DNA of 64,000 bases from Paraburkholderia acidipaludis NBRC 101816. GTDB taxonomy: Bacteria > Pseudomonadota > Gammaproteobacteria > Burkholderiales > Burkholderiaceae. Below, piece after piece: positions 1 to 9,126 of the stretch; positions within the stretch are counted from its first letter, which is position 1, and each line of letters starts with the position of its first letter. The stretch is taken from positions 186,001 to 250,000 of the forward strand of contig NZ_BAXZ01000005.1 in NCBI RefSeq assembly GCF_000684975.1. The letters are read 5' to 3'. The position numbers and the translations under genes were made by a program. The notes under the pieces were generated by a model that was given only the letters and a program-made list of their open reading frames with translations, had not been told where the DNA came from and made no database searches.

Positions 1-1
1 C

Positions 2-256
2 AGCATCGAGGCTGGAGAACTGCTGGAGACGATACAGTGGAAAACCGATTCGGAGATCGAAGCCCTGCTTCGCGACCCGAAGCGGCTCGGCAACATCAGG
101 CACGAATGCGCCGATGTGTTCATCTACCTCCTGCTGGTCGCGCATCGGGCAGGATTCAATCTTCTCGATGCGGCTTCCGAAAAGCTGAAGCTCAATGCCC
201 AACGCTATCCGGCGGACAAGGCAAGAGGAAGCGCCGCAAAGTATTCCGAGCTTTGA
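2..256 (+). CDS. MazG-like nucleotide pyrophosphohydrolase, 3' part
   Basis: The window opens inside this gene; 84 codons and a TGA stop remain. The visible protein begins with a helix carrying the EAGELLE and QW pattern and continues with ECADVFIYLL, then LDAASEKLKLNAQRYP. This E..E ... E..DV..YL ... K...N..RYP layout is that of the small all-alpha MazG/dCTP-pyrophosphatase-like family, which hydrolyses nucleoside triphosphates (often non-canonical) to monophosphate and PPi using Mg2+ held by the acidic residues. The N-terminal helix and true start lie outside the window. The gene converges on pglL; a 9-bp stem hairpin lies just beyond the stop. The family is clear, the natural substrate is not. 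Confidence 0.8.
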   Translation, partial: SIEAGELLETIQWKTDSEIEALLRDPKRLGNIRHECADVFIYLLLVAHRAGFNLLDAASEKLKLNAQRYPADKARGSAAKYSEL

Positions 257-259
257 TTC

Positions 260-282
260 GGCCGGCTGTCCCGCAGCCGGCC
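260..282. terminator. Hairpin between convergent genes
   Basis: GGCCGGCTG (260-268) and CAGCCGGCC (274-282) form a perfect 9-bp stem with a 5-base loop. It sits between the convergent MazG-like gene and pglL, so it could end transcription from both sides. There is no T-run, so it may only be a stabilising or Rho-assisted structure. Confidence 0.5.
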
Positions 283-318
283 CGCCCACAGCCTCACTCG
301 CCCCGCCTCACCCGCCTG

Positions 319-2115
319 TCAATCGTCGGAATCGTCGTCGTCATCCTCGTCGATCTGCTTCGGCGGATTGCCGTACTGCTTCACGAGTTGCGCCTTGAAG
401 GCCTTCAGCGCAGGCTGCTCGTCGCACAAACCGTAAAGCGCGGCTTGCTGCGTCGGCCAGTCGTGCAGCTCGGCCGCGAAAATCTTCAGACGCGCAACCG
501 TGTCGAACGCGCCGGCCGTATCGCCGTTCAGCGCCTGCAGGACTGCATAGCGTCGCAGCACGGTCTCGCCCGGCAGCAGCGCGATCGCACGCCGATGCGC
601 CGCGAGCTTCGCCGGGAGATTCGCTGCATCTATCGGCAGCAACGTGGCCATGCCGTAGTCGCCCCATGCGCTGAACAGGAACGACGGAGCCTCGCTGTAC
701 TGCTGGGCCGGACGTTCGCCGTAATACAGCACCTCAGCACGGTGATAGTCCTGCACGACCGGATAAAGCGCGGCGAGGCCGCCGAACACCACCACAGCGA
801 ACGCGCCGAACGACAGGCGAGGCGGCACGAAGCGCAGCGGACGCGTTTCGAGCACGCCGAACACGAACATCGCGGGCAGCAGGAAGAACATGTACTGCTG
901 CGGATATTCGACGAGCGCATGCATGGCCAGCACGCCGATCAGCATGAAGCCGAACACGCGCTCGGGCGTATGGGGCACGCGCAGCGCGCGCACGAACCAC
1001 GCCACGAGACCCAACAGGACGATGCCGCAGCCGATCACGCCGGTCTTGGCGAGCAGGTCGATAAAGACGTCATGCGAGTTGTTGGCGATCTCCACGCCGC
1101 CCAGCGAGCGCACGAGCTCGAACTGATGGACCGGGAAGTCGCCCCAGCCGACGCCGAGGATCGGATGCGTCTTGAACATCGTCAGGCCATAGCGCCAGAG
1201 GGCGATGCGCGGCGCGATCTGGCCGGCGTCCTTGAAGCGGTCGGCGGCGGACTGGTCGAGTTGCAGGTCGTAGTGAACGTTGGCCCAGCGCACGAACGCA
1301 TTGACGCCGATAAAGATCAGCAGCAGCACGATAGGCAGGAGCCAGTTTCGCGCGCCGCGCCGGCCGCCTGCCTGCGCGCCGTCATGGCGCGCGAGCGCAA
1401 GCGCAATCCAGAGACCCGCGACGACGATGACGGCGATCTGCAGCCAGGGACCGCGCGAAACCGTGAGCGCGAGGCCGCCCGCGTAGACGGCGGAGAGCAC
1501 GGCCCAGATCGCGAGCGGCAAGCGGCGCGTCTGCACGAGAAAGAGTCCGGCTGCCATCGCGAACGCGATATACGTCGCGAGGTGGTTGGCTTGCGCCATA
1601 TTGCCGAACGGCCGCCGGTCGAACGTCACGTTATACGCCACGACAAGCGGCGTGACCTTCGTTTCGAGATGAAAGAGCTGGATGATCTGGCAGAACACCG
1701 CGAACGCGCCGCCGACCATCAGCGCAGCAGCGGCCCAGACCATCGCGGTCTCGGTCTGGCGCGCGCGCGCGATGCCGTAACCCGCATGCGTGGCCATCAG
1801 GGCCGCGAGCAGATAGCCGGCGCCGAGCCAGTTCATCGACGGCTGCGCCACCGGCAGGATGAGGGTCTGCGCAACCAGCAGCAGACCGAAGGCGAGCGGC
1901 ACGAGCCCGACCGTGGGCGTGGCGAATTCGACCGCCGACCGCGCGGAGAACGCGAGCAGCACCACGGACGCGCCGACCAGCAGCCAGAGCGCCAGCGCTA
2001 CGTATTCGGCATAGAACGTCGGGATGGGATACGTGTGAGCGACGACCGCGTAGGGAAGCGTCAACGCAACGGCCAGCAAGAAGAACGTAAGATAGCGCGC
2101 AAAAGTGGAAGGCAT
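319..2115 (-). CDS. pglL: PglL-family O-oligosaccharyltransferase
   Basis: A 598-aa polytopic inner-membrane protein with about a dozen hydrophobic segments. It carries the Wzy_C/O-antigen-ligase signature: a central block containing RPFGNMAQANHLATY (around residues 168-182), TVSRGPW (around 218), and a large periplasmic loop with GVGWGDF. A Wzy_C_2-type region follows (about 360-560). PglL enzymes transfer a lipid-linked glycan from undecaprenyl pyrophosphate to Ser or Thr of pilins and other periplasmic proteins. The pilin gene lies directly upstream on the same strand, as is usual for these ligases, and supports pilin glycosylation over O-antigen ligation. The C-terminus ends in a run of Asp residues encoded by repeated GAC/GAT codons, a simple-sequence tail that may vary in length. 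Start ATG at 2115. Confidence 0.9.
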   Translation of the reverse strand: MPSTFARYLTFFLLAVALTLPYAVVAHTYPIPTFYAEYVALALWLLVGASVVLLAFSARSAVEFATPTVGLVPLAFGLLLVAQTLILPVAQPSMNWLGAGYLLAALMATHAGYGIARARQTETAMVWAAAALMVGGAFAVFCQIIQLFHLETKVTPLVVAYNVTFDRRPFGNMAQANHLATYIAFAMAAGLFLVQTRRLPLAIWAVLSAVYAGGLALTVSRGPWLQIAVIVVAGLWIALALARHDGAQAGGRRGARNWLLPIVLLLIFIGVNAFVRWANVHYDLQLDQSAADRFKDAGQIAPRIALWRYGLTMFKTHPILGVGWGDFPVHQFELVRSLGGVEIANNSHDVFIDLLAKTGVIGCGIVLLGLVAWFVRALRVPHTPERVFGFMLIGVLAMHALVEYPQQYMFFLLPAMFVFGVLETRPLRFVPPRLSFGAFAVVVFGGLAALYPVVQDYHRAEVLYYGERPAQQYSEAPSFLFSAWGDYGMATLLPIDAANLPAKLAAHRRAIALLPGETVLRRYAVLQALNGDTAGAFDTVARLKIFAAELHDWPTQQAALYGLCDEQPALKAFKAQLVKQYGNPPKQIDEDDDDDSDD

Positions 2116-2144
2116 GGGTAAGCGGGGGCATCAGAGACCGGCGC

Positions 2145-2150
2145 ACTATA
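2145..2150 (-). promoter_or_regulatory. Possible -10 element of pglL
   Basis: On the minus strand the sequence TATAGT lies about 30 bases upstream of the pglL ATG. No convincing -35 box is seen at 16-18 bases distance, so this is only a candidate. It would allow pglL to be transcribed independently of the pilin gene about 250 bases upstream. Confidence 0.3.
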
Positions 2151-2368
2151 CAAGACTTTCGGCACGATTTGCGGACCGTGGCGGTTACTGCGTCTTGCGC
2201 ATGCCGATTTGAGTTCACTTGCGCGTGCACCCTCCTCTGGCCAGCAGGCCGTCAAGACGCGCCGCCGCCTTTGCGCGACGACGGCGCGAATCCGGGGAGG
2301 CGGACCGCGCGTCATAGCACGGCCACGCTCTCGTTACCTGCGCAAACACCTTCGCGCATCAAATCTCG

Positions 2369-3019
2369 TCACGCCCGGCACTCCGGCGGCGCGAGATTCG
2401 AAGGCAGCGTGGCAGCTTCGGCCGGTGCCGGACCGGAGCCCGGTGCGCCCAGCGACGAAGCCGTCTTGCCGGCGGCGAAGCACTCCCACGTAACCGTGCC
2501 CGACTGGACGCTGCCTTGCGAGAGCGCGACGCGGGCAGTGGGAGCTTCCGCATTGTCGGGTATCGAGGGCACGAGTACGAGCGTATTGCTTCCGGCAGGC
2601 GCGACGCGCGTCGTGAAGGCGACCGTGATCTGCCCCGTGGTGTCGTCGACCTGCACCGATTCGACATTGCGCGTGGCCGGCGGCGAGGAGAATCCGGCCG
2701 AGAACGCGTTGCCGCTCGCCGCGTTTTCCGCGACCGCGAGCCGTGCCGACGAGGCAAGCGAAAGCCCCTCGCCGACGCGACTGCGCGCAAGATAGTCCTG
2801 ATAAGCAGGTATGGCATAGGCGGCGATCACGCCGACGATGGCCAGCACGATCATCAGCTCGATCAGCGTGAAGCCTTGGACCACGACACGGCGCGCAAAT
2901 CGGGCGAACCTGGCCGAAGCCAGCGTGGCGGCGCGCGACGACGCATGGCGCAAGAACCAGCGCGCGAGCGCGGCAAGGGCTGCGGGCGGGCTCGCAGCGA
3001 GTACGGATACGATCATCAT
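2369..3019 (-). CDS. pilA: Type IV pilin with long leader
   Basis: The prepilin cleavage and methylation motif G|FTLIELMIVLAIVGVIAAY appears at residue 49/50, followed by the pilin helix (AIPAYQDYLARSRVGEG). A C-terminal Cys pair encloses a Ser/Ala/Pro/Gly-rich stretch (TASSLGAPGSGPAPAEAA). PilD-type peptidase should cut after Gly49 and methylate Phe50; the product would assemble into a pilus fibre or pseudopilus. The 49-residue leader is far longer than the 6-7 residues of ordinary type IVa pilins. The start is nevertheless supported: AGGAG sits 5 bases before ATG 3019, and no closer ATG exists in frame; a GTG only 4 codons before the cleavage site is the main alternative. PglL follows downstream, and the low-complexity tail is a plausible glycosylation region. 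Confidence 0.88.
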   Translation of the reverse strand: MMIVSVLAASPPAALAALARWFLRHASSRAATLASARFARFARRVVVQGFTLIELMIVLAIVGVIAAYAIPAYQDYLARSRVGEGLSLASSARLAVAENAASGNAFSAGFSSPPATRNVESVQVDDTTGQITVAFTTRVAPAGSNTLVLVPSIPDNAEAPTARVALSQGSVQSGTVTWECFAAGKTASSLGAPGSGPAPAEAATLPSNLAPPECRA

Positions 3020-3036
3020 CAGGGCTCCTGAAACAA

Positions 3037-3070
3037 GAAACGCCTGCTCACGGCCGTGAACAGGCGTTTT
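3037..3070 (-). terminator. Terminator-like hairpin just upstream of pilA
   Basis: AAACGCCTG (3038-3046) pairs with CAGGCGTTT (3061-3069), enclosing an inner palindrome TCACGGCCGTGA. Read on the minus strand the stem is followed by TTTCTTGTTT and then the pilA ribosome-binding site. It could end terC transcription. It leaves only 18 bases before the pilA ATG, too few for a promoter, so it must also lie in the pilA leader. Confidence 0.65.
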
Positions 3071-3160
3071 GATCGTATCGGCGGGTCAAGCCGCCGGGCA
3101 GTCGGCCGAATGGCCTGGATGCCGCGCAGACTGCGCCCAGACCATGAGAATCGCCGTGCA

Positions 3161-3877
3161 TCAGTGCGAATCGGCAACCTCCGAGCGACGTGCGTTGCGG
3201 CGCCTCAACGCAAGCCCCACTGCCACAACGAACACGGCGCCCGCCACGCACATACCGTATTCGGCGAGCGGCGTATCGAGCAGCGGCCAGCGGTCGCCGG
3301 CCGGATCGTTGACGATCAGCCCGCCGGCGATCCAGCCGAGCAGCGCGGCGCCCAGCGTGACGATGACGGGAAAGCGGTCCAGCAGCCGCAACACCAGTTG
3401 GCTGCCCCACACGATGAGCGGAATGCTCACCATCAGCCCGAAGATCACGAGGCCGATCCGGTGCGCGGGATCGGCTGCCTCGGCGGCGCCCGCAATCGCA
3501 ACGACGTTGTCGAGGCTCATCACCGCATCGGCGACGATGATCGTCTTGATCGCGCCGATCAGCTTCTCGGCGGGCTTCACGTTGGCGTGTTCGAGATGCG
3601 CGGGCGCGAGCAGGCGCACGCCGATCCACAGCAGCAGCAAGCCGCCCGTGAACTTCAGCAAGGGCACATTGAGCAGCACGACCGCGAACGCGATCAGCAC
3701 GACCCGCAGCGCGATGGCGCCCGCCGTGCCCCAGATGATGCCGCGCAGGCGCTGCTGCGCCGGCAGGTCGCGGCACGCGAGCGCGATCACGACGGCGTTG
3801 TCGCCGCCGAGCAGGATGTCGATGACGATGATCTGGAGCACAGCGCCCCAATGGAGCGACGCGAAGAACTCGGGCAT
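3161..3877 (-). CDS. TerC-family integral membrane protein
   Basis: A 238-aa protein with about seven membrane helices and the TerC/YjbE signature: IDILLGGDNAVVIALA in the first helix and VMSLDNVVAIAGAAE in the middle, both with acidic residues inside membrane segments. The family includes exporters of Mn2+ and proteins linked to metal or tellurite resistance; some load metal into exported enzymes. Substrate is not deducible here. I place the start at ATG 3877 (MPEFFASLHWG), the usual family start. An in-frame ATG at 3946 falls inside the loop of a terminator hairpin and would add an unconserved extension. No clear Shine-Dalgarno precedes 3877. It lies downstream of sucD on the same strand. 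Confidence 0.85.
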   Translation of the reverse strand: MPEFFASLHWGAVLQIIVIDILLGGDNAVVIALACRDLPAQQRLRGIIWGTAGAIALRVVLIAFAVVLLNVPLLKFTGGLLLLWIGVRLLAPAHLEHANVKPAEKLIGAIKTIIVADAVMSLDNVVAIAGAAEAADPAHRIGLVIFGLMVSIPLIVWGSQLVLRLLDRFPVIVTLGAALLGWIAGGLIVNDPAGDRWPLLDTPLAEYGMCVAGAVFVVAVGLALRRRNARRSEVADSH

Positions 3878-3928
3878 GAAGGCGACGGCGCGGCCGTGAG
3901 AATGGAGCTGCCAGGGGACGCAGCCAAT

Positions 3929-3965
3929 AAAAAAGCGAGGGGCCATGACTGGCTCCCTCGCTTTT
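3929..3965 (-). terminator. Rho-independent terminator after sucD
   Basis: AAAAGCGAGGG (3931-3941) pairs with CCCTCGCTTTT (3955-3965), with an inner GCCA/TGGC stem. On the minus strand the stem runs into TTTTTT. It probably ends the sucCD transcript. It lies 52 bases before the TerC start, with no obvious promoter in between, so it may double as a leader attenuator of that gene. Confidence 0.8.
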
Positions 3966-4058
3966 GTCCGGAAACCTCGTGAAAGGATTCCGCAAGCATA
4001 TCAAAAAAACGCTGGCCACCCGCGCGACGTGCTGCGCGAGTGCCACCGATTCTCGAAA

Positions 4059-4940
4059 TTACAGGATCGACTTCAGCAGACGGCCCATTTCCGACGGGTT
4101 GCGCGTCACCTTGATGCCACAGCCGTCCATGATTTCCAGCTTCGCGTCGGCCGTGTCCGCACCGCCCGAGATCAGCGCGCCGGCGTGGCCCATGCGCTTG
4201 CCCGGAGGCGCCGTGACGCCCGCGATAAAGCCAACCACCGGCTTCTTCATGTTGTCCTTGATCCAGTAAGCGGCGTTCGCTTCGTCCGGACCGCCGATCT
4301 CGCCGATCATGATCACGGCGTCCGTATCCGGATCGTCGTTGAACATCTTCATGACGTCGATGTGCTTCAGACCGTTGATCGGGTCGCCGCCGATACCGAC
4401 AGCCGACGACTGGCCGAGGCCGAGCGCGCTCAGTTGACCCACGGCTTCATACGTCAGCGTGCCCGAACGCGACACGACGCCGATGCGGCCCTTCTTGTGG
4501 ATGTGGCCCGGCATGATGCCGATCTTCAGCTCGTCCGGCGTGATCGTGCCCGGGCAGTTCGGTCCGAGCAGCAGCGTCTTGCGGTTTTCGCGGCGCATGC
4601 GGTCGCGCACTTCCAGCATGTCGCGAACCGGAATGCCTTCCGTGATGCAGATCGCGAGATCGAGGTCGGCCTCGACGGCTTCCCAGATCGCGGCGGCTGC
4701 GCCCGCGGGCGGCACGTAGATCACCGACACGGTCGCGCCGGTCGCTTCCTTCGCTTCGCGCACGTTCGCGTAGATGGGAATGCCTTCGAAGTCCTCGCCG
4801 GCCTTCTTCGGGTTCACGCCCGCGACGAATGCTTCGCGGCCGTTGGCGTACTCACGGCAGGCGCGCGTGTGGAACTGACCGGTCTTGCCGGTGATGCCCT
4901 GCGTGATGACCTTGGTGTCTTTGTTGATCAGAATCGACAT
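4059..4940 (-). CDS. sucD: Succinyl-CoA synthetase alpha subunit
   Basis: A 293-aa protein with the CoA-binding Rossmann domain at the N-terminus (ITQGITGKTGQFHT around residues 13-26) and the ligase domain containing the phosphohistidine motif GHAGALISGGADTA (around residues 250-263). It pairs with SucC to convert succinyl-CoA to succinate in the TCA cycle while phosphorylating ADP or GDP. Length and motifs are normal. SucC lies 95 bases upstream on the same strand. Start ATG 4940 is preceded by AGAGG at a workable distance. A strong hairpin terminator follows about 100 bases downstream. Confidence 0.98.
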   Translation of the reverse strand: MSILINKDTKVITQGITGKTGQFHTRACREYANGREAFVAGVNPKKAGEDFEGIPIYANVREAKEATGATVSVIYVPPAGAAAAIWEAVEADLDLAICITEGIPVRDMLEVRDRMRRENRKTLLLGPNCPGTITPDELKIGIMPGHIHKKGRIGVVSRSGTLTYEAVGQLSALGLGQSSAVGIGGDPINGLKHIDVMKMFNDDPDTDAVIMIGEIGGPDEANAAYWIKDNMKKPVVGFIAGVTAPPGKRMGHAGALISGGADTADAKLEIMDGCGIKVTRNPSEMGRLLKSIL

Positions 4941-5035
4941 GTATTGACCTCTGTTTGCCTGGCGCCGCGCGTCGCGTCTGCCGTGTTTTCACACTGCCGG
5001 TCGCGCCGCTGCCGCGCCATACGTACCGGTGAGAA

Positions 5036-6202
5036 TTACTTGCCTTCGGCAGCCGCAACGACCTTCTGCGCGGCTTCTTCCATGCTATCCGCCGAGATGA
5101 TCGGCAGGCCCGATTCGGCCAGCATCTTCTTGCCGAGGTCCTCGTTCGTGCCCTTCATGCGCACGACGAGCGGCACGCCCAGGTTCACGGCCTTCGAACC
5201 GGCGATCACGCCTTCGGCGATCACGTCGCAGCGCATGATGCCGCCGAAGATGTTCACGAGAATCGCCTTCAGGCCCGGGTTCTTCAGCATCAGCTTGAAC
5301 GCTTCCGTGACCTTCTCGGTCGTGGCGCCGCCGCCGACGTCGAGGAAGTTGGCCGGCTCGCCGCCGAACAGCTTGATGGTGTCCATCGTCGCCATGGCGA
5401 GGCCTGCGCCGTTCACGAGACAGCCGATGTTGCCGTCGAGCGAGATGTAGGCGAGGTCGAACTTCGAGGCTTCGACTTCAGCAGGATCTTCTTCGTCCAG
5501 ATCGCGGTAAGCGACGATTTCCGGGTGGCGGAACAGCGCGTTCGCGTCGAAGTTGAACTTCGCGTCGAGTGCGATGACCTTGCCGTCGCCGGTGATGATC
5601 AGCGGGTTGATTTCGGCCAGCGATGCATCGGTTTCCCACGTCGCCTTGTACAGGCCTTGCAGGATGGCGCGCGCTTGCGGGATCGAGCCTTCCGGCACGC
5701 CGATCTTGCGGGCCAGGTCGTCCGCTTCAGCGTCCTTCAGACCGGTGACCGGGTCGACGGCGACCTTGTGGATCGCTTCCGGCGTCTTTTCGGCCACTTC
5801 TTCGATGTCCATGCCGCCTTCGCTCGACGCCATCACGACGATCTTCTGCGAGACGCGATCGAGCACGAGGCCGACATACAGTTCCTTCTTGATGTCGGCG
5901 CCTTCTTCGATCAGCAGGCGGTTGACCTTCTGGCCTTCCGGACCGGTCTGGTGCGTGACGAGCTGCATGCCGAGGATCTGGTTCGCGTATTCGCGGACCT
6001 GCTCCAGCGACTTCGCGACCTTCACGCCGCCGCCCTTGCCTCGGCCGCCAGCGTGGATCTGCGCCTTGACGACCCACACCGGGCCGCCCAGCTCTTCAGC
6101 GGCCTTGACCGCGTCATCCACCGAAAACACCGGCTTGCCGCGCGGCACCGCGACGCCGAATTTCCGCAGGATTTCCTTACCCTGGTACTCGTGAATCTTC
6201 AT
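5036..6202 (-). CDS. sucC: Succinyl-CoA synthetase beta subunit
   Basis: A 388-aa ATP-grasp protein starting MKIHEYQGKEILRKFGV. The nucleotide-binding glycine loop GGRGKGGGVK is near residue 53; the C-terminal part carries NGAGLAMATMDTIKLFGG and FGGIMRCDVIAEGV. This is the ATP/GTP- and succinate-binding half of the enzyme; SucD supplies the catalytic histidine. Start ATG 6202 has AAGGG about 9 bases upstream. Only 51 bases separate it from the DUF2889 gene, so read-through from the recA-recX side is possible as well as a local promoter. Confidence 0.98.
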   Translation of the reverse strand: MKIHEYQGKEILRKFGVAVPRGKPVFSVDDAVKAAEELGGPVWVVKAQIHAGGRGKGGGVKVAKSLEQVREYANQILGMQLVTHQTGPEGQKVNRLLIEEGADIKKELYVGLVLDRVSQKIVVMASSEGGMDIEEVAEKTPEAIHKVAVDPVTGLKDAEADDLARKIGVPEGSIPQARAILQGLYKATWETDASLAEINPLIITGDGKVIALDAKFNFDANALFRHPEIVAYRDLDEEDPAEVEASKFDLAYISLDGNIGCLVNGAGLAMATMDTIKLFGGEPANFLDVGGGATTEKVTEAFKLMLKNPGLKAILVNIFGGIMRCDVIAEGVIAGSKAVNLGVPLVVRMKGTNEDLGKKMLAESGLPIISADSMEEAAQKVVAAAEGK

Positions 6203-6253
6203 GCGTGATTCCCTTCAGTCTGAGAGTTGGAGTGAACTTCGTTTCCGCTGTTG

Positions 6254-6955
6254 TTATTCATGCGTGACGGCATCGGCCCTGCCCTCGCGGCCCGGGCCTT
6301 CGTCGCGCACGCCGGCGGCGTCCGCCCCGCGCTCTATGGAGCGCGGCACATGGCCATACCAGCGCGGATAAAACTGCTTCACCGCCTCGCCGTCGAACCG
6401 CAGCGCATGGCAGCGGCCTAGCTGGAAAGGCGGCTTCTCGCCGACGGCGTCGCCGTCGGCCGTCTTGCCGATTTCCGGTCCCGCGTTTTCGCGCTTCCCT
6501 TCGTCCTTCGATTCGTCCCCGGCACGCCAGACCTCTCCGACGAACGCCTGCACCGCAGCGGTCGGCAGCACGCCCAGCATCTCGGTGAGATGCGTGCAGC
6601 CAGCCGTGCCGGCGAGTCGCCGGCCCGCTTCGCGGCGGAAATTCTGGAGGAGATTGAGCCCGATGAGGGCACGATAGGCGGGATTGGCGTTCTGGCACTG
6701 ACCGTCGTAGGGCACCCAGTCGGACGACGCTTCGGCGTCGACGACGTTGAGCTTGCGATCGATCGTGATGCGGAGCCAGAGTTCATGGATCGGCAGACCT
6801 TCGGGCCGGACACCGGCGGCGAGCGGCACGTCGCGTGGCTTGTGATCGGTCAGACACGCGTCGATGTCCCACAAGCCGTCTTCGCGCTCATAGGCGACCG
6901 CCCGGATTGCACGCTGGTGGCGCAGCTGGCGGGGCACGGGCGGGGAAAGCGGCAT
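6254..6955 (-). CDS. DUF2889 family protein
   Basis: A 233-aa soluble protein whose first 150 residues match the DUF2889 pattern: RAIRAVAYEREDGLWDIDACLTDHK, then HELWLRITIDRKLNVVDAEASSDWVPY and GCTHLTEML. The function of the family is unknown; members are widespread in beta-proteobacteria, often near recX or sucC. The GCTH motif and several conserved acidic residues suggest a metal or small-molecule site, but this is inference. The last 80 residues, rich in Lys, Glu and Gly, look disordered. Start ATG 6955 lacks a clear ribosome-binding site. It lies between recX and sucC on the same strand. Confidence 0.8.
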   Translation of the reverse strand: MPLSPPVPRQLRHQRAIRAVAYEREDGLWDIDACLTDHKPRDVPLAAGVRPEGLPIHELWLRITIDRKLNVVDAEASSDWVPYDGQCQNANPAYRALIGLNLLQNFRREAGRRLAGTAGCTHLTEMLGVLPTAAVQAFVGEVWRAGDESKDEGKRENAGPEIGKTADGDAVGEKPPFQLGRCHALRFDGEAVKQFYPRWYGHVPRSIERGADAAGVRDEGPGREGRADAVTHE

Positions 6956-7062
6956 GCTAAGGCTAAGACCGGATGGGAAAACCTCTGGATTTTAGCATAC
7001 CGGGTATTTGAGACTGCCCCGAACACGCAGGCCGCTCAGGGACTTACGGGATCCTTGCAGCC

Positions 7063-7944
7063 TCAGCTTTCGGACCAATCGTCCTCGATGCCTTTCAGGA
7101 TCTTGCCGATGATCGCCATCGAAAAGCCGCGCGCGGCGAGAAAGCGAGCCTGCCGTGCGCGTTCGGCGGGTGTTTCGGGCAGCGTGCCGTACTTCTTCTG
7201 CCAGACGGCGCGGGCGCGGGCAAGTTCGGTCTCGCGCAACTGCGCACTCACCTCCTCGATAAGCGTATCGCCCACGGCGTGGCGCTTGAGTTCGCCGACG
7301 ATGCGCGTGGCGCCAAGACGTGAGGCGCGACGGTGAATGATGCTTTCGGCAAAGCGCGCGTCGGAGAGCCAGCCCTCGCGGACGAGCGAATCGAGCAGGG
7401 CCTCGAGTTCGTCGGCGTTGTCCGTGTACGGCATCAGCTTGCGCGAGAGTTCGGCGCGGCTGTACTCGCGGCGCGAGAGGTAAGCAAGCGCGCGGCCCTT
7501 GAGCGAAGGGCCGGAGCGCTGGGACGCGGCGGGGGCGCCGCCTGAGCGCTCGGCAGGCGTGCGTTGCTTGCGCGATTCGGAGGTGCGCTCGAACCGGGTG
7601 GCGGAGGTAGCGGGCTCGCTGCCCCTCGCGGCCGAACGAGCGGTGCGTGTACTCGACGTGCGTTCGAAGCGGTCCGCCTGCGCTGCATCGTCGGTCGACT
7701 CGAAGGCCCCGAACGACGACTCGAACTCATCGAAAGGGGCACCGAAAGGTCCGCCAAACTGCGCATCGAGCGGATTATCGGAGAGATTACCGGACGGACT
7801 ACCGGATGAACTACCAGATGAACTACGGAGTGCGCCAGCTTGCTCGAAAGACTCGAGCGGACCGCCTGGCGCATGCGGATCCCGCGGGCGGCCCGCTTCG
7901 GTTGGCGCCGGTGGCGCCGATGCGGACCTGCCCTTGCGGATCAC
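7063..7944 (-). CDS. recX: RecX regulatory protein with long N-terminal extension
   Basis: The last 150 residues are RecX: LKGRALAYLSRREYSRAELSRKLMPY, EGWLSDARFAESIIHRRASRLG, and the tandem three-helix repeats ending in ARFLAARGFSMAIIGKIL. RecX caps and destabilises RecA filaments. The preceding 140 residues are low-complexity (Ser, Gly, Pro, Phe, Asp and Arg rich) with short repeats such as SSGSSSGSPSG and RFERTS. E. coli RecX is about 166 residues, so this one is nearly twice as long. The start is GTG 7944, six bases after the recA stop, so the two genes are presumably co-transcribed and SOS-induced. A shorter start inside the extension cannot be excluded. Confidence 0.92.
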   Translation of the reverse strand: MIRKGRSASAPPAPTEAGRPRDPHAPGGPLESFEQAGALRSSSGSSSGSPSGNLSDNPLDAQFGGPFGAPFDEFESSFGAFESTDDAAQADRFERTSSTRTARSAARGSEPATSATRFERTSESRKQRTPAERSGGAPAASQRSGPSLKGRALAYLSRREYSRAELSRKLMPYTDNADELEALLDSLVREGWLSDARFAESIIHRRASRLGATRIVGELKRHAVGDTLIEEVSAQLRETELARARAVWQKKYGTLPETPAERARQARFLAARGFSMAIIGKILKGIEDDWSES

Positions 7945-7950
7945 GACGGA

Positions 7951-9030
<1,080 letters not shown>

Positions 9031-9110
9031 GAATCGTCCTTTGCTATGATGAACGGCGTCTCGTGACGATGCGCGAGCCCCATGTCGGCTTATGCGCACG
9101 AACGCAGACA

Positions 9111-9126
9111 CTGTATAAAAAAACAG
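9111..9126 (-). promoter_or_regulatory. LexA (SOS) box of recA
   Basis: CTGTATAAAAAAACAG matches the LexA consensus CTGT-N8-ACAG exactly. It overlaps a plausible leftward promoter, with TTGCTA (-35) just upstream and TATACA (-10) inside the box, so LexA binding would block recA transcription directly. Confidence 0.88.

Noticed and set aside
37..2121. Long open frame on the plus strand opposite pglL
   Set aside because: It is Arg/Gln/His-rich and antisense to a clear membrane protein; such frames are common in high-GC DNA.
3966..4058. yybP-ykoY manganese riboswitch upstream of the TerC gene
   Set aside because: The family's conserved core (GGGGAGUAG and its partner) is not present, although a terminator is.
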